Below, in pieces: positions 53,456 to 63,305 of a DNA stretch of 64,000 nt. The notes below the pieces were generated by a model. That model worked only from the letters and a program-made list of their open reading frames with translations, had not been told where the DNA came from and did not search any database. Both the position numbers and the translations under genes were made by a program. Position 1 is the stretch's first letter; every line of letters starts with the position of its first letter. This DNA is from Diphasiastrum complanatum. Lineage: Eukaryota > Streptophyta > Lycopodiopsida > Lycopodiales > Lycopodiaceae. The stretch covers positions 72,488,308 through 72,552,307 of the forward strand of contig CM055092.1 in the NCBI GenBank assembly GCA_029204225.1, written 5' to 3'.

Positions 53456-53721
53456 CGTCTCACCATCTTTCTTTGCATTATGGAATTGAAGACGCACACC
53501 ACACAAGCCCATCAAAACGCGCAAAAGTGTGGACCTATCGTATGGTTTAGTGCCAAGGGTTAGCAAACAAACGACGAAAAGGCCGACATCAAAGATACTG
53601 TTGAGCAAGATTCTGATGATGATGAAGAGTACAAGCCTTCAGTTAGCCAGGAAGAAAGTTCGATGTCTTCCATAACTTCAGAGTGCGACAGACGTACTGA
53701 AGCTGCTTGGCTACCCACAGG

Positions 53722-53726
53722 GATGG
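53722..53726. other. Target-site duplication of chromovirus E, left copy (GATGG)
   Basis: GATGG precedes the 5' LTR (TGTTACGAG). The same five bases follow the 3' LTR at 59270-59274. Confidence 0.95.
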
Positions 53727-54084
53727 TGTTACGAGCTCGTAACCAGTGCCGAACCCTAGGGAACACAGATAGGTCAGATACCACAGTCAGGGTCGTTTCC
53801 AGCGTACATGACCAACAGGGCAAGACAGTGTGAGTAGTGTGCCCCAGCACGATCCATAGCCATGGCGAGCCTAACACAGCCTAGGGACCCTGTCAGCAGG
53901 ATAGGGCCCCCAGTTGGGTCCCGACGTGCAGTCGGCCACGTCAGTGCCACGTGGCCGACACTTGGCAGTAGCATGCTACCAGTCCTCACACTGGGCTAGG
54001 AGGGGCTTACTCTATATCAGGGAGTAGGCAAGGTTGGGTGGATCAGTTATTGTTTGCCCTACTGTGGTGTTAGGATCTATTACA
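53727..54084 (+). repeat. 5' LTR of chromovirus E (358 bp)
   Basis: TG...CA ends. Opens with TGTTACGAGCTCGTAACCAG containing the 16-bp palindrome, and retains CCACGTGG. Confidence 0.95.
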
Positions 54085-54085
54085 C

Positions 54086-54098
54086 TGGTATCAGAGCC
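54086..54098 (+). other. Primer-binding site of chromovirus E
   Basis: TGGTATCAGAGCC, complementary to the 3' end of plant initiator tRNA-Met, one base inside the 5' LTR. Confidence 0.92.
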
Positions 54099-55000
54099 AT
54101 CTCCATCCTAGGGAGTTCAGGAGCAGCAGTAGAGAAAGCTATCAGAAGATAGGAAATGTTTCTCAGTTTCTCAGAAAAGATTAGAGGAGGAGAATCGCTG
54201 TAGTTGCAGCCTTCAAACCCTTGAAATTCACTGAGAATTTACAGTTCTAGGAAGTAAAATTCTTATGTAGGTAAGTCGTTGGACAGGTAGCAATCTATCT
54301 CTATTTTCAGGGATTTGATTGTAGTTTTCAGAAAGGAATTTCAGTAGAGCTGAGCGGATTCTGGAAAGGAAGGATAGTACAGGTCCATCGCTGTAGAAAC
54401 AGCACGCTACCTCTGAATTTTCAGAAGAATTTGAGAAATTTTGAGGGGATTTCAGAGTAAACTTCCCTAGCAGGGCCAGCGCTGGACAGGGTAGTGAAAA
54501 AGTTAAATTTCATCCTTGTTTTTTGAGAATTCTCAGGAGTTTGAGCTTCAAACTTACTTGCTACAGACCAGCGACCTACAGGCTGAGATTAAATCAGAGA
54601 CTCAAGGTGATTTCAGAGCTGTAAATTGGACAAATCGGGCCGGACAGGTTGCTGTCCAACCAGCGAGGGCAGGGACTGCAAAAATTCCGGATTTCTTTTT
54701 GTAAATTTCTGGTTTTTACTTAGTTTATTGGAGCCCCACATCTGAAATCAGATCAGTCAGCTACTCAACTCAAGCACCGGAAAATTTGGCACCGTTTTGA
54801 AGCTTCAAATTGGGATTTTCCGGGACAGCAGATCTGAAATTTTGGGTAAAAGAGTTGAGAGGGTTCCTCTTCATCTTTCTTTGGAAGTACAGTCCTCAGA
54901 GACAGCTAAGTCATCTTTCCTTTCCCTTGTATAGTTGTAAATTAGTCTTTTAGACTTTTTTTCCTTCAGAAGTTAAGGTAGCTCTCTTTCAGTTCCGAAG
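54099..55000 (+). other. Untranslated leader of chromovirus E
   Basis: About 900 bp without domains, corresponding to the D and F leaders. Conserved blocks include TCTCCATCCTAGGGAGTTCAG near the primer site and GGTAGCTCTCTTTCAGTT just before the gag ATG. Confidence 0.7.
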
Positions 55001-55474
55001 ATGACCACTCCTCAGGGACCTGATCAACCCTCGGAGAGAGGCTTCGACGAACTTGAAATAGAAGCCTTGGCTTACAGTATAGGGAAGGAACCCATGGAAT
55101 TGGAAGAACAGGAACAGTTCGCCAAAGAACTCGACGAACTGGTTACCAAGGAGCAGTTTCTCCAGTTGGTAACATAAGTGGATGAACTGAAGTTGGCATT
55201 AGCCAATTTCAAGTCCAGTGTGGACGACTCGTTCGCTGAACTCAAAAGCTTGATTTTGAGTTCCGCGAGAGGAAGCCTTACCTCCACTTCTTAGTTATCC
55301 CCTTCTCCACTTCCATCAGTTTCGGGTGAGACTTTACGGTCTCACCCCAGTGTTTTTAAAGATTTAAAGCCTCCTACTTTTAATGGGGAAGAGAAGGATA
55401 GAAATGCAGACATTCTACAAACCTTCCTCAGCAAATGGACGAACATTCATGCTCTTAAATAGACCCCTGACCAT
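55001..55474 (+). pseudogene. Gag N-terminal part of chromovirus E with three stops
   Basis: ATG 55001 (MTTPQGPDQPSERGFDELEI) is in frame with the long frame that follows. Three stops interrupt it: TAA near 55176 (GAA in D), TAG near 55293 (CAG in D) and TAG near 55460 (CAG in D). The first stop alone would prevent Gag synthesis from the natural start. Confidence 0.9.
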
Positions 55475-58400
55475 TTGCAAGCTATTGAGGCCAATCTTTC
55501 CTTAGGGCCTATGGCCTATAAGTGGTGGTTAAATCTCCAGGAGACTGGGCAGACTCCCCGGTCATGGAAAGCTTTTGAAGAAGCTTTCCTAAGAGAATTT
55601 CTACCAGAAAATGAACTTGATAGAGCCTGGGAAGCCTGGGAAAGAATAGTAATGTACAAGTCCCTCATCCAATATATCTCACAATATCGAGAAGCAATTT
55701 TAAAGATTAAAAATATGGATGATTATCAGAAAATCAGGGAATTTGTCCGTGGCCTCAAAGATGAATATAAAGTAGAGGTCCAGAGAAACTCGCCTACTAC
55801 CCTTGAGCAAGCTCTCAGATATGCTCAAATCTATGATGATTCAGTGGGTAGGAAGAGGGCGAGACAGCAGCCACTTTCTGAGCAGCCTCCTCAGAAAGAC
55901 TTTCAATTTAAAAAGAAATTTTTAAAAAGAAAGAATCAAGATAAATTTAAAAGTGAAGCTCCTCAGAAACGCCCTTCACTCATACAGCCCTTAAAACCAG
56001 ATGATTTTGAGAAAGCCAAACAAGAATGTTTGTGCTTTGTGTGTATGGGCAAGGGACACACAGTCAGACAGTGTCCCAAGGGGCCTTTCACTAAAAAAGA
56101 TAAGAAAGATAAAAAACAAGTTCATCTTGTTCAGACTGTATGTTTTCCCAGTGACTCGGCAGCCTCCGAGATTAAAGTGTATCATGAAGATCATGAACAT
56201 CGTTGCCAGCTGACCTCTGCAATGCTAGCGAGACCCTTTAGCTTTGGGCCGCATGACCTAGTATGTATGCATGGGAAAGTTGGTAACCAGTCAGTAAGGG
56301 TTATGGTTGATGATGGGGCAACCCATAATTTCATCAACTACACCTTCGTTAAAAAGCTTAAACTACCAGAAGTACCTAGTCAGCATAGGTACATAGTTTC
56401 ATTAGCTAAGGGTGAAGATAAAAAGATATGGGAAACTATGGTAAGTAAGTTGAATCTGGGGTACCAACATGAAATAAACTTTCAGATAATGCACCTGAAT
56501 CGTACATACATTGTTCTCGGGAGAGATTGGCTCTACAGTTTAGGACCTTCCCTCCACAGAAACTATCAGGAGAACACCCTTAGCTTTCAGCATAAAGGCC
56601 GAGAGATCCAGTTGCATGGGGAGCATGATGTTCCCAACAGCCCTATGGTCTGCAGTTCAGAGCTCTGTCAGCTAATCGGAGACGAAGACCATCAGGTATT
56701 CTTATGTGACTTTCAGTTTATTCCTGAAGTTTCTATTTCCAGTTCTATTCAGCGGAAAATCAGTAAATTAGAAACTTTATTTTCTGAATTTAAAGATGTT
56801 TTTCCTGAAGATTTGCCACATGGTTTACCACCTAGCAGAGAGGTAGATCATGTAATAAACCTAGTACCAGGTACAACACCTGTTTCTAAACCTCCGTATC
56901 GGGTCAGCCGGACAGAGGATGAAGAAATAACTAGGCAGTTAACAGATTATCTTGGGAAAGGCCAAATTCAGACCAGTAGTTTACCATGGGCCTCACCAGT
57001 CCTATTGGTGAAAAGGAAAGAGGGGTCTATGCGTCTTTGCGTAGATTACAGAGCCCTCAATAAAGTCACAATTAAGAATAAGTATCCTATGCTTCGGGCA
57101 GACGAGTTATTTGATCAACTCGACGGGGCTAAATTTTTCAGCAAAATAGACCTCAGATCGGGATATCATCAAGTCCGTATAAAGTCGGAAGATGTCCCGA
57201 AAATAGCTTTTAGAACTTGTCATGGTCATTATGAGTTTAAGATGATGTTATTTGGGCTCACAAATGCTCCAGCTACCTTTATGACCCTAATGAACAGTGT
57301 CCTCAGACCATGCTTGGGTAAGTTTGTAGTCATATTTTTAGATGACATCCTCGTCTACAGTAAAACGAGGAAGGAACATCTTAAACACCTCAGAAAGGTG
57401 TTTCGACTACTTAGAAAGCATAAGCTTTATGCTAAGAAACCTAAGTGTGAATTCTTTGTTGAAGAAGTAGCTTATTTGGGTCACATTATCTCGGAAGATG
57501 GGATTAAGATGGACCCTAATAAGGTTAACGCCATACTCAGTTGGCTGAGACCTCAAAATATTTTAGAGCTTCAGATCTTTCTAGGTTTGGCGGGATATTA
57601 CAGACGATTTGTCAAGGAATATGCTCAGATAGCAGTTCCCATGACAAATCTTCTTAAGGGGAAGGGAAAGAAGTTCTATGAGCTTCTTCGTAGGCAATTT
57701 TTCTGGCCCAGTATGAAAAAGGACGTCCACCAGTATGTAACCAGTTGCCAGAAATGTCAAGTAAACAAAGCAGAGCGTTTACAGGCTCGAGGGTTGTTGC
57801 ATCCCTTAGAAATACCAGCTGGTAAATGGGAGAGTATCTCCATGGATTTTATAGTAGGCCTGCCTAAAACCCAAAAGGGTAATGACGCTATATGGGTCAC
57901 AGTTGACCGTCTGACCAAAATGGCTCATTTCATTCCGACCAAAACAATCGTTAGAGCTCCAGAGTTAGCGAGGTTGTTTGTAGACGGGCTATTTAAATTG
58001 TACGGTCTACCTTCCGGCATAGTCAGCGACCGGGACAGTAAGTTTACTGGAAATTTTTGGAGGGCAGTATTCCATCATCTTCATACTAAACTTAATATGA
58101 GTACCATCGACCATCCACAGACGGACGGTCAAACAGAGAGGGTAAACCAAGTGCTGGAGGATATGCTTCGTGCATACGTCAGCAAGAAGCAGACTAATTG
58201 GGAGGAGTATCACTCGATATTAGAGTTTGCTTACAACAGTACCAAACATTCAGCTACGGGATACAGCCCATTTATGCTGATGTACGGTTTTCAGCCACGC
58301 TCACCCACAGCTGTAGGGTTTAAACAAGAAAAAGTTGAAGCAGCCAAAAACTTTTTTGAGGACCTAAACCAAATGATAGAACATGCTAAGCGTAGCATTA

Positions 58401-58900
58401 GGCAATCCCAGAATCGAGCCAGGCATTATGCAGATCCACATAGACGGGATGTGCAGTTCTCCACTGGTGAGAAAGTCTACTTGAGAGTCCCAGTTGACTC
58501 TAAAACCCTCAAATCAGGAGTGTGTGCTAAGTTGTCTCCAAGGTATTGTGGTCCCTTTACCATCAGTAGGAGACTAAGCGAGGTCACCTATGAACTAGAA
58601 CTCCCACACAGCAGTAAGGTTTTTCCAGTCTTTCATGTAAGTCAATTACGAAAAGCCTTAACCAGATCAAACAATCTGGTAGGGGACAGTGTTCTAGTTC
58701 TTCCATTGGATCCTCTGCAACCTTCACATGAACCAGAGGAGATTCTTGATAGTAGAGAGACGCAGACTCGTCATACTCTATACCGAGAATATCTGGTTAA
58801 GTGGAATGATCAGCCTGTTGAGAATGCCACTTGGGAAAGAGGCAGCGTCCTTCGCAAGATTTTTTTAGACTTTGTCTTAGAGGACCAAGACGGTTCTTAA
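55475..58900 (+). CDS. Gag-pol of chromovirus E: capsid, protease, RT, integrase, chromodomain (no RNase H)
   Basis: One uninterrupted frame of about 1,141 codons (upper bound; it opens after a TAG and has no ATG at its start). In order from the frame opening: capsid part; basic tract; zinc knuckle [14 protein letters not shown] at about 187-200; protease active site [27 protein letters not shown] ([18 protein letters not shown], catalytic [11 protein letters not shown]); then LLKGKGKK joined directly to [20 protein letters not shown]. RNase H and the first part of the integrase zinc domain are absent, but CQKCQ, the core ([30 protein letters not shown]) and the chromodomain ([30 protein letters not shown]) remain. 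One frame for gag and pol shows this family makes a fused polyprotein. Confidence 0.93.
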   Translation: MQAIEANLSLGPMAYKWWLNLQETGQTPRSWKAFEEAFLREFLPENELDRAWEAWERIVMYKSLIQYISQYREAILKIKNMDDYQKIREFVRGLKDEYKVEVQRNSPTTLEQALRYAQIYDDSVGRKRARQQPLSEQPPQKDFQFKKKFLKRKNQDKFKSEAPQKRPSLIQPLKPDDFEKAKQECLCFVCMGKGHTVRQCPKGPFTKKDKKDKKQVHLVQTVCFPSDSAASEIKVYHEDHEHRCQLTSAMLARPFSFGPHDLVCMHGKVGNQSVRVMVDDGATHNFINYTFVKKLKLPEVPSQHRYIVSLAKGEDKKIWETMVSKLNLGYQHEINFQIMHLNRTYIVLGRDWLYSLGPSLHRNYQENTLSFQHKGREIQLHGEHDVPNSPMVCSSELCQLIGDEDHQVFLCDFQFIPEVSISSSIQRKISKLETLFSEFKDVFPEDLPHGLPPSREVDHVINLVPGTTPVSKPPYRVSRTEDEEITRQLTDYLGKGQIQTSSLPWASPVLLVKRKEGSMRLCVDYRALNKVTIKNKYPMLRADELFDQLDGAKFFSKIDLRSGYHQVRIKSEDVPKIAFRTCHGHYEFKMMLFGLTNAPATFMTLMNSVLRPCLGKFVVIFLDDILVYSKTRKEHLKHLRKVFRLLRKHKLYAKKPKCEFFVEEVAYLGHIISEDGIKMDPNKVNAILSWLRPQNILELQIFLGLAGYYRRFVKEYAQIAVPMTNLLKGKGKKFYELLRRQFFWPSMKKDVHQYVTSCQKCQVNKAERLQARGLLHPLEIPAGKWESISMDFIVGLPKTQKGNDAIWVTVDRLTKMAHFIPTKTIVRAPELARLFVDGLFKLYGLPSGIVSDRDSKFTGNFWRAVFHHLHTKLNMSTIDHPQTDGQTERVNQVLEDMLRAYVSKKQTNWEEYHSILEFAYNSTKHSATGYSPFMLMYGFQPRSPTAVGFKQEKVEAAKNFFEDLNQMIEHAKRSIRQSQNRARHYADPHRRDVQFSTGEKVYLRVPVDSKTLKSGVCAKLSPRYCGPFTISRRLSEVTYELELPHSSKVFPVFHVSQLRKALTRSNNLVGDSVLVLPLDPLQPSHEPEEILDSRETQTRHTLYREYLVKWNDQPVENATWERGSVLRKIFLDFVLEDQDGS

Positions 58901-58911
58901 GGGGGAGGGAG

Positions 58912-59269
58912 TGTTACGAGCTCGCAACCAGTGTCGAATCCTAGGGAACACAGATAGGTCAGATACCACAGTCAGGGTCGTGTCCAGCGTACATGACCAA
59001 CAGGGCAAGACAGTGTGAGTAGTGTGCCCCAGCACGGTCCATAGCCATGGCGAGCCTAACACAGCCTAGGGACCCTGTCAGCAGGATAGGGCCCCCAGTT
59101 GGGTCCCGACGTGCAGTCGGCCACGTCAGTGCCTCGTGGTCGACACTTGGCAGTAGCATGCTACCAGTCCTCACACTGGGCTAGGAGGGGCTTATTCTAT
59201 ATCAGGGAGTAGGCAAGGTTGGGTGGATCAGTTAGTGTTTTCCCTACTGTGGTGTTAGGATCTATTACA
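58912..59269 (+). repeat. 3' LTR of chromovirus E (358 bp)
   Basis: About ten differences from the 5' LTR, including changes that destroy the opening palindrome (CTCGCAAC) and the G-box (CCTCGTGG). Followed by GATGG. Confidence 0.95.
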
Positions 59270-59274
59270 GATGG

Positions 59275-60225
59275 TGTAAATGAAAGCCAGTTAGAGCAGG
59301 TTTTGCAATTAGTACAGAGTTTGAAAGGCAGTTTGGTTGGCTTTATACTGTTTTATGATTTAGGTTTTGGCTTCACTGCCCATTTCCTGAACTCAGACAC
59401 CCAACGAAGCAGTATATATCAGGCAATGTTCACTACCCTTTCATCTGGATATTTGGCCAGAAAGCCTTGCAAGAAAGCAATGGCCAAAAAGGTCCTTCCA
59501 GGGCATGCAGACGGAAGGAGTGGTTGTGTCGCCTTTACGTACTCCCGGATTTTATCACGCCATTAATTTCTCCGTTTTTCGACTCCACGTCAAACGTTTT
59601 TGGTGAGCCTTCAGAGAAAACACCAGCTGGTTTTTGATCAGTGGATCAGAAACCCGTGGGTGCTGTCTCTGGAGGCTCACCAAAAACGTTTCACGTGGAG
59701 TTGGAGACGGAGCAATTGATGATGTGGCAAGATTCGGGAACACATACTGGCGTCAGAACTACTCCTATCATCTCCATGCATTGGAAGGACATTTTTGACC
59801 ATTGCTTTCTTGCATAGCTTCTTGGCCAAATATCCAGATGAAAGGGTATTGATCATTGTCTGATATATGCTACTTCCTTGGGTGTTTGAGTTCAGGAAAT
59901 GGGTATTGAAGCCCATAAAACTTCCTTTCAAACTGTGTTCTTATTGCAAAACATGCTTTAACTGACTTTCACTCACACCGTCCCTGTCATATACCAAGCA
60001 ACTTTCAATACTTTTGTCACACTTCAGACTTTTGGCAGAGCTCGAACTTTCTTCCTGGCTAACTGAAGGCTTGTACTCCTCATCATCATCAGAATCTTGC
60101 TCAACAGTATCTTTGATATCCTCCTTCTGGTTGTTTGTTCCCTAAACCCCAAACCAAACAAAAGGCCAACATTTTAGTGTGTTTTGAGGTGCTTGTGTGG
60201 TGTGTGTCCTCGATTCCGAAAACAA
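59275..60225. repeat. Large palindrome of element G carrying a duplicated coding fragment
   Basis: Sequence left of about 59641 is the imperfect reverse of sequence right of it (CCGTTTTTCGACTCCACGTC / CACGTGGAGTTGGAGACGG flank the centre). The left arm continues beyond chromovirus E to about 53480, the right arm to about 60225. Arm length without E is roughly 600 bp. Both arms encode, outward in, an acidic segment (VEQDSDDDEEYKPSVSQEES) and a segment with HFLNSDTQRSSIYQAMFTTL and SSGYLARKPCKKAM (right arm HFLNSNTQGSSIYQTMINTL). Neither copy is intact and I do not recognise the protein. Confidence 0.8.
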
Positions 60226-60904
60226 CTGCAACAAAACTGCTGCTAACAGTGGTGAATGGTCATCAGAACCCTGCCATTCACTACAGGTAGTGAATGGTCA
60301 CCAGAAGAGTGAATGGTCATCAGAACTGTGCCATTCACTACAGGGAACCAGAAGACCTACTGGCTGGCCCGACGACGAGGGACCCTTTCCCGGACCATGG
60401 CCAACTGTTCTGCGATGAAGTTAATTCCAATCCGCTGCGTTTCCTCGCCCTCGCCAGCTGGGGTAGGGGGGAGCAGGTCCGAGAACCGTGAGGGCACGTG
60501 GCTGCAGCTCCGGTAGTCACGCCATTATCTCTCGCTGGCTCTCGTGAAATTCTGCTTCTTGCTTCCGTTTGTTGTGTCGGCGGACATCTTCTAGGATCTG
60601 CTCCAATTTGTTGCCCATGTGACGTTGTACCTACCAAAACCCTAAATCTATCTCATCACATAGGCCATGGTACTGTGCAGGTCTTGAACTTTCCTATGTT
60701 GAATGACACTGTGGAGCATAAGTAATTAGTGAGTTGTTGAGGTTCATCCGGGGAGCGCATTGTTTACCTGTATGTATATACTTATAAAATTTATATTTGT
60801 TAGGGAGAGAGAGAGATAGCGAGGGCACGAGACAGAGTTTTGGAGACTCAAAAAATATAAATTGTTGCTCTTTCTTGTCCGATTCTGTAGATATCAGACA
60901 TGGG
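60226..60904 (-). other. Right subterminal region of element G
   Basis: Contains two copies of a GTGAATGGTCATCAGAAC ... GCCATTCACTACAGG block (60252-60342), then the region inverted relative to 48280-48620. Its minus-strand translation includes EQILEDVRRHNKRKQEAEF and HESQREIMA (about 60625-60530). 60722-60760 is the reverse of 47830-47860. A short GAGAGAGAG tract is at 60805-60815. Confidence 0.6.
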
Positions 60905-61189
60905 AGGCATGGGGGCAGTGGTTAGGTCTGTTGCAAATTTTTTTGGGTACCGTTTTCTTATTTTTTATCAGGAGGGTGCAGGTGGGTGCCAAACACCCTC
61001 TGATAATGAATTCCGGGGGGGGGGGGGGGGGGGGGTCAGGGGCCATAAATTGCTTTTATTTCGCTTTGGGGATGTGGGATAGTGTGGGCAAGTGCCTGTA
61101 TTTTATTTTATTTTTGAAAAAAAAAAATCTCAAAATGGGGGACGCGTCCGGATGCGGATGTGCGTCCGCGTCCAGGGTCCGCTTCCTTT
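60905..61189 (-). repeat. Right terminal inverted repeat of element G
   Basis: Reverse of 47210-47520, ending CGCGTCCGGATGCGG ... CCGCTTCCTT. It includes a run of 22 G (61015-61036) at the place where other copies have 5-9 C on the opposite strand. Confidence 0.75.
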
Positions 61190-62486
61190 GGTTTGGACAA
61201 ACTTGGCATTTTCTAATCTTTGGATGGACAAATCGAACAGCATAAGTTGGAGTTCAACAGCATAATCTGTTGTTAAACAAGAATCCTGGTTTTGATAACA
61301 AGCTTTCAATTTAATGCTAAAATTTGGTAATTCCATGATCACTGATGCATATATCAGGACATTATGTGCCCAATCAATGTGCACAGTACCAGCTCATAAC
61401 ATATTATAAAACTTCTTGTGAATAGGATGATGTGTCAACAGAGATGCCTTGGGCGCTTGAACATTTGAACTGACTTTCGGATAACGTAACTTATACTTGC
61501 ATCAAACTCTCCATTCAACCACACCCAATCAATTGAGCCCACAACTAGTTAACAAACATCATTCTAGCAAGAAGTATATGCAACCAAACTCACCCACTTC
61601 ACAAAACCAGTTAACATCATCCACTGTCCCACGTAGCCTAAATGATTCACCCACAATATGTTCAAAACACACCCCATACCTAATGCTTTTACAAACAAGT
61701 GTACCATTATACTAATGTTCACCTTACCTCATAACAATCACCAACAATGTTATTCACACTTGTACAATCAATCAAAAAATGCATTACACAGTTGCTCATT
61801 CATCAACCAACAAATAACCTTCGTCCTCATTAAACACTCCCCACACAAACAAGTTCCTTGATACTCAACACTTGCATCTCACAATCTTACAATGCAATAC
61901 CAGCTGACAATCGTCCAACATCAAACAACTACAACCCATTATGAGACGCATTAACAATCACACTAACAAGTTCACCACCATTTTAACAATACTAACACTC
62001 TCACAATAAGAACCTTACTTAACGTCTATCCAACAAAGCAAGCAAGCATCAATCAAATCCTTACGGAGTGAAGCAACCCTTAAGCATGGCAACTAACATC
62101 CAATACTAACAACAAAGTAACTACCATTCAAGCAACTAACAACTTTTGGCGAATGTAAGGACTAGACATGATATTGCATTGAAGGTGCAATTTAAGATTA
62201 AGTCTGTAAATCAAGAGGCAATTAAACATACAGTCCTTAGTTTACACTTCCAGCTTCTTGTTTTAGGCAAATCAATGACTCTCTTTTGATATGCTTGATC
62301 TTATCAACATGGATTTTTCCACGTAACTAGTAATAAGTGTATTGGATGCCTGAGCGTGTCTCTTTTGATGTGTTCCTAAGTCTGCAGCTCATAGATCTAA
62401 ACTCATCATGTCTTTCCAGTGTTGAAATTAGTTACTGTACAAAGTCCTTACAAAGCTTCTGCAATTTGATGACTATGTTTAAGCAG
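61190..62486. other. Intron sequence before exon 3, with a G-poor A/C-rich block
   Basis: No gene. About 61490-62150 is rich in A and C and nearly free of G on the + strand, with many ACA, CAA and ACCA words, but no exact tandem unit. The intron ends with ACTATGTTTAAGCAG, the acceptor of intron 2. Confidence 0.6.
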
Positions 62487-63305
62487 TTTGTCTACAGCGC
62501 ACCCAACCCAGGCCAAGCAGCTGCTGCTGCAGCACCTATAGCTGTTTTTATAGGAGTTTCTGCGTTTGCATTTACTGCTATACCACCTAATGGGAACCCC
62601 CTTACTGTGGTTGCTGGAGCGTTGGCTTGTGGCACCTTAGGAGCAGTTGTCATTAGTTCTGTGATACGCAATGAACTTGGTGGTCTTCTTGGTGCTTACT
62701 GTAAGTTGCCACCAGAGGATCGTCTAAATGAGAGGCCTCTGAGGTTTCTGAGTCAAGTGGTTGGTCCAACCGGAACTCAGCTCAAAATTGTATACCGAGT
62801 ATTTGGATACTTACAGGTCTTGTCTGCATGCTTCATGTCGTTTGCCCATGGTGCAAACGATGTCGCAAATGCCATTGGACCTATTTCTTTTGCTCTGGGG
62901 ATACTTCATGGGACAGGGATGGAAACCCAACTAAGATCATCATCAACGCAGGTGCTTGCATGGGGTGGCTTTGGAATCGTGGCTGGATTGCTTGTCTGGG
63001 GCTATAGAGTCATTGCAACAATTGGGAGTAAAATTACAGAACTCACTCCAACCAGGGGCTTTGCAGCAGAATTTGCAGCCGCAACAGTGGTTATCCTGGC
63101 ATCAAGGCTGGGCCTTCCTATCTCAGCTACCCATACTTTAGTTGGTGCTGTCATGGGAGTGGGGTTTGCAAGAGGCTTAAACAGTGTTCATGGTGAAACA
63201 GTCAGAGAAATTGTGGTTTCATGGGTGGTCACCATTCCCGTTGGAGCAACATTAGCAGTGCTGTATACTTTCCTTGTTACCAAATTGGTCCCATCAATAG
63301 TGTGA
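62487..63305 (+). CDS. PHT2;1: Chloroplast phosphate transporter PHT2;1-like, exon 3 with stop
   Basis: Residues 340-611 and TGA at 63303-63305. It starts with FVYSAPNPGQAAAAAAPIAV, directly following KCIRM in homologues. A hydrophilic loop (YCKLPPEDRLNERPLRFLSQ) is followed by the second PiT repeat: GTQLKIVYRVFGYLQVLSA, CFMSFAHGANDVANAIGPIS (signature at about 461-468), then VLAWGGFGIVAGL, ITELTPTRGFAAEFAAATVV and GLPISATHTLVGAVMGVGFA, ending in a last membrane helix. No stop or frameshift, and the signature is present in both halves, so the transporter is expected to be functional. Confidence 0.96.
   Translation, partial: FVYSAPNPGQAAAAAAPIAVFIGVSAFAFTAIPPNGNPLTVVAGALACGTLGAVVISSVIRNELGGLLGAYCKLPPEDRLNERPLRFLSQVVGPTGTQLKIVYRVFGYLQVLSACFMSFAHGANDVANAIGPISFALGILHGTGMETQLRSSSTQVLAWGGFGIVAGLLVWGYRVIATIGSKITELTPTRGFAAEFAAATVVILASRLGLPISATHTLVGAVMGVGFARGLNSVHGETVREIVVSWVVTIPVGATLAVLYTFLVTKLVPSIV

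Larger units (their letters stand above)
53727..59269 (+). mobile_element. Ty3/Gypsy chromovirus E, family 2, complete but lacking RNase H
   Basis: 5,543 bp with 358-bp LTRs, GATGG duplication, primer site at 54086-54098, gag-pol from 55001 and polypurine tract GGGGGAGGGAG before 58912. The LTRs differ at about ten sites by eye (about 2.8 percent), so E is older than D although the same family. It sits inside one arm of the palindrome of element G, hence inserted after the palindrome formed. Relative to D about 0.9 kb is missing in frame between RT and integrase. Confidence 0.96.
47210..61189. mobile_element. Element G: large hAT-like foldback transposon (about 14 kb with nested insertion)
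   Basis: The two ends are inverted copies: AAGGAAGCGGA and the following GGACGCG/CGCGTCC block, poly-A, CAGGCACNTG, CCATCCCAAAAGC, TTATGGCCC, C-run, GGAATTNATTATCAGAGGGTG, CACCTGC-CCCTCCTG and GCAACAGACCTAACCACTG occur at 47210-47520 and, reversed, at 61189-60905. Farther in, 47830-47860 pairs with 60722-60760 and 48280-48620 with 60335-60690. Between the arms lie a minus-strand DUF659/hATC transposase, other frames and the later chromovirus E. Excluding E the element is about 8.4 kb. I could not define an 8-bp target duplication, so the outer borders are approximate. Confidence 0.75.
45949..62486 (+). other. Intron 2 of the phosphate transporter gene (16,538 bp)
   Basis: Donor ATG|GTAAAT and acceptor TTAAGCAG|TTTGTC join KCIRM to FVYSAPNPGQ, the order in PHT2 proteins. 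About 14 kb of the intron is the foldback element G with the nested chromovirus E. Confidence 0.92.

Noticed and set aside
47202-61197. Eight-base target duplication for element G
   Set aside because: TTGGGGCT and TGGTTTGG flank the visible ends but do not match; the true borders may lie slightly elsewhere.
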